Assembly: GCA_955652545.1 (NCBI GenBank)
Contig: CATPCA010000005.1
Span: 1-6,825 of the forward strand
DNA length: 6,825 bases
Direction of reading: 5' to 3'
DNA from: Candidatus Dormiibacterota bacterium
GTDB taxonomy: Bacteria; Chloroflexota; Dormibacteria; UBA8260
The translations under genes were made by a program, and so were the position numbers. The notes below the pieces were generated by a model that was given only the letters and a program-made list of their open reading frames with translations, was not told where the DNA came from and did no database searches. Positions 4,938 through 6,825 of the stretch are shown here, piece by piece; within the stretch, counting starts at the first letter, position 1, and each line of letters starts with the position of its first letter.

Positions 4938-6825
4938 ATGAGCGTCGCCACCCTTGCAGCCGGCTCGCGCTCCCTTTCGGTTCGCTCGTCGAGCACGACG
5001 CTGCTGGTCATGGCATTGATCGCCGCGACCGGGTGGACGGTGCTGTCCGGCGGCTGGTCCGAGGCGTCGCCGTCGGCGGTGCTGGTGGGCATCGCGGGCG
5101 CGGTCGAGGCCGTGGTCCTCGCGCGCGGACGCGTGTCGCGCAAGCTGGCGCTCCTGTCAGCCCCGCTGCTCCTGTTCGCAACCCTCCTGCCCACCACCTC
5201 CGGGGCGCGCCCGGTGGCGACGCCCGGCGGCATCCTTCACCTGATCGGGCAGTATGCCGGGGCGGCGACGACCGGGCTCCTCGGCAACGACTCGTGGGAG
5301 TTCAACGTGAGCCTCAGCGCGCTGCTCTGGGTGTGCGGTGCGTGGACCGCATGGTTCGCGGTGCGCGAGCGCCGCGGGGCGCTGGCAACCGCGCCAGGCT
5401 GGGCGATTCTTGCCGTTATTGTCATCAACGCTCCGGACGCGACTCACGTCGGCCTGGCGGCGACCGTCACCGCGGTGGCCGCGATCATGGTCATCGCCGC
5501 GGTGCACCTCGAGCGGCTCAATGACAGCTGGGTGCAGCGCCGCGTGGGCGTGCTGCCCGGGACCGACGGACGGTTCGCCACGGCGGCGGCGGTGGGGGGC
5601 GTGCTGATCGTCGTCCTCGCTCTCATCCTCCCGCCGCTGACCAGCACGGATCTCTCCGGCCGCCTCTTCGGTGTCGGCGGCTCCCACGGCGGCAGCGGGA
5701 CCGGCACCTCCCCCGGCGGGCCGGGACTCTTATCGGGAACCGTGCGATTCAGCCCCTCCACCATCCCGGGCGGCTCCTTGACGCTGGCTGACACCCCTGT
5801 GCTGACCTATCGGTCGAGCACGTTGACCGGCATGTACCTGCAGATGGCGACGGACGGCGTGTTCGACGCCGGCAACTGGCTGCCCGATGAGAGCGCGCTC
5901 AACAACGGCGACTTCGCCCAGGAGGTTGTCGACCGGGGCGCGATCCCGCGCGATCGCTCCGTTGCCGATGGCGGCGTCGGCACCCAGCGGCAAACCGTGA
6001 CCGCGAGTGTCAGCGTCAGCGACGACGCGTCGGGGATCAACGTCCTGCCATTTCCCGGCGAGCCTGAGGCGACGACGGTCGCGGCCCGGGCGAACGGGCT
6101 CGTGCAACCCGGCCCCAACGGGCAGCTGCTGACGGTGGACAGCGTCACCGGTGTCGAGCAGGTCACCGGATCGGCCTTCGTGGTGACGGCGACGCAGTCA
6201 ACCGCAAGCACCGCGCAACTGCGCAGCGCGGGCGCCACATACCCGTCGTTCATCGCGCGCGATGGCTTTCTGCAGCTGACCGACAACGGCAACAGCGGCG
6301 CGGCGGTGATCCGCGCCCTGGCCCAGCAGTGGACGCAGTCGACCACCAACCCTTACGACGCCGCGACCGCCATCGAGAGCACGCTCCGCGATCCCAAGCT
6401 CTTCCAGTACACGCTCACCCCGCCGCAGCCCCCGGCCGGCAGCGGGATATGGCCGGTCACGTACTTCCTGACCACCAGCCACAAGGCCTACTGCCAGTAC
6501 TTCGCCACCGCCATGGGCGCGATGCTGCGCGCCGTCGGCATCCCCTCGCGGCTGGTCAACGGCTACGGCCCGGGGATCACCCCCAACTCAGCAGCCCACG
6601 GCGTCGACGCCGAGTCGATCTGGCAGGTGACCAGCAACGACGCGCACACCTGGGTCGAGGCGTACTTCCCCAACTACGGGTGGATCCCGTTCGAGCCGAC
6701 GCCGTCATCGATCGCGGGCGACTACAAGCCCTTCGCTCGCAACGGCGCAACCACTGCGCCGCCCAGCCCGAGCGGCCGGGCGTCGGCGGCGCCGACCGCC
6801 AACCCGCAGCGCAGCCACCCGGGGC
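4938..6825 (+). CDS. TgpA-like membrane transglutaminase-domain protein (3' end outside window)
   Basis: The frame is open from the ATG at 4938, two bases after the DUF58 stop, to the window end: 629 complete codons and no stop. About seven hydrophobic segments (roughly 21-38, 46-62, 69-87, 124-142, 153-165, 171-190, 213-232) form a membrane block like the N-terminal DUF3488/TgpA region. A Gly/Ser-rich linker (245-265) and a long extracytoplasmic region follow. The transglutaminase-like core is at about 460-590: KAYCQYFATAMGAMLRAVGI with catalytic Cys519, SRLVNGYGPG, then DAHTWVEAYFPNYGWIPFEP with His570 and, at the third catalytic position, Glu586 (many relatives have Asp). After 598 a Pro/Ala/Ser/Thr-rich linker begins; relatives continue with a last membrane helix and often DUF4129, which would lie downstream. 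The core would act outside the cytosolic membrane, probably on cell-envelope protein or peptide; the reaction is not known. No strong ribosome binding site is seen, so translation is probably coupled to DUF58. The exact start is moderately certain. Confidence 0.9.
   Translation, partial: MSVATLAAGSRSLSVRSSSTTLLVMALIAATGWTVLSGGWSEASPSAVLVGIAGAVEAVVLARGRVSRKLALLSAPLLLFATLLPTTSGARPVATPGGILHLIGQYAGAATTGLLGNDSWEFNVSLSALLWVCGAWTAWFAVRERRGALATAPGWAILAVIVINAPDATHVGLAATVTAVAAIMVIAAVHLERLNDSWVQRRVGVLPGTDGRFATAAAVGGVLIVVLALILPPLTSTDLSGRLFGVGGSHGGSGTGTSPGGPGLLSGTVRFSPSTIPGGSLTLADTPVLTYRSSTLTGMYLQMATDGVFDAGNWLPDESALNNGDFAQEVVDRGAIPRDRSVADGGVGTQRQTVTASVSVSDDASGINVLPFPGEPEATTVAARANGLVQPGPNGQLLTVDSVTGVEQVTGSAFVVTATQSTASTAQLRSAGATYPSFIARDGFLQLTDNGNSGAAVIRALAQQWTQSTTNPYDAATAIESTLRDPKLFQYTLTPPQPPAGSGIWPVTYFLTTSHKAYCQYFATAMGAMLRAVGIPSRLVNGYGPGITPNSAAHGVDAESIWQVTSNDAHTWVEAYFPNYGWIPFEPTPSSIAGDYKPFARNGATTAPPSPSGRASAAPTANPQRSHPG

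Noticed and set aside
6693..6695. Glu586 instead of Asp at the third catalytic position of the transglutaminase core
   Set aside because: An FEPTP form is, as I recall, common among TgpA-like proteins of G+C-rich Gram-positive bacteria, so it is probably not an unusual loss.
1..6825. CRISPR arrays, tRNA or rRNA genes, insertion sequences and attachment sites
   Set aside because: I saw no regularly spaced repeats, tRNA-like cloverleaf, rRNA segments, transposase motifs or flanking terminal repeats.

Overview
The window is G+C-rich bacterial chromosome with strong G/C preference at third codon positions and tightly packed genes. A lipobox lipoprotein, two start codons preceded only by a -10 element (leaderless style) and a MoxR-DUF58-transglutaminase operon together suggest a high-G+C Gram-positive or related monoderm-type lineage such as Actinomycetota, Chloroflexota or Dormibacterota. 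The sequence alone does not settle the phylum.

Left part (1-1737): the 3' end of a TetR-type regulator runs into the window and converges, with a 9-bp gap, on coaE (dephospho-CoA kinase, minus strand). coaE is divergent from a secreted DUF3105 lipoprotein across 66 bp.

Middle (1738-2776): a near-perfect inverted repeat and a strong TATACT -10 box lie directly before a small four-helix membrane protein of unknown function. This gene converges on a small excisionase/BldC-like helix-turn-helix protein (minus strand). A divergent control region of about 190 bp follows, holding GGAAC/GTTCC half-sites and a second copy of the same TATACT promoter element.

Right part (2777-6825): an operon of moxR (AAA+ ATPase), a DUF58 protein (GTG start overlapping the moxR stop by 4 nt) and a TgpA-like membrane transglutaminase (2 nt after the DUF58 stop, running off the window). 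MoxR/DUF58/transglutaminase sets are known to occur together and are thought to act as a chaperone-linked envelope module.

The most striking anomaly is in moxR. A single in-frame TAG lies three codons after the Walker A Thr, in an otherwise intact gene. As written, this product would be cut to 53 residues, and the only nearby restart would lack the P-loop. TAG is used as an ordinary terminator by two neighbouring genes, so genome-wide amber reassignment is unlikely. A recent nonsense mutation, a base-call error or site-specific readthrough remain possible. The second point of interest is a 19-nt promoter element (16 identical positions) shared by the small membrane protein gene and the moxR operon, which suggests co-regulation. 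I found no wholly new system; the rest is a recognisable envelope-related neighbourhood.
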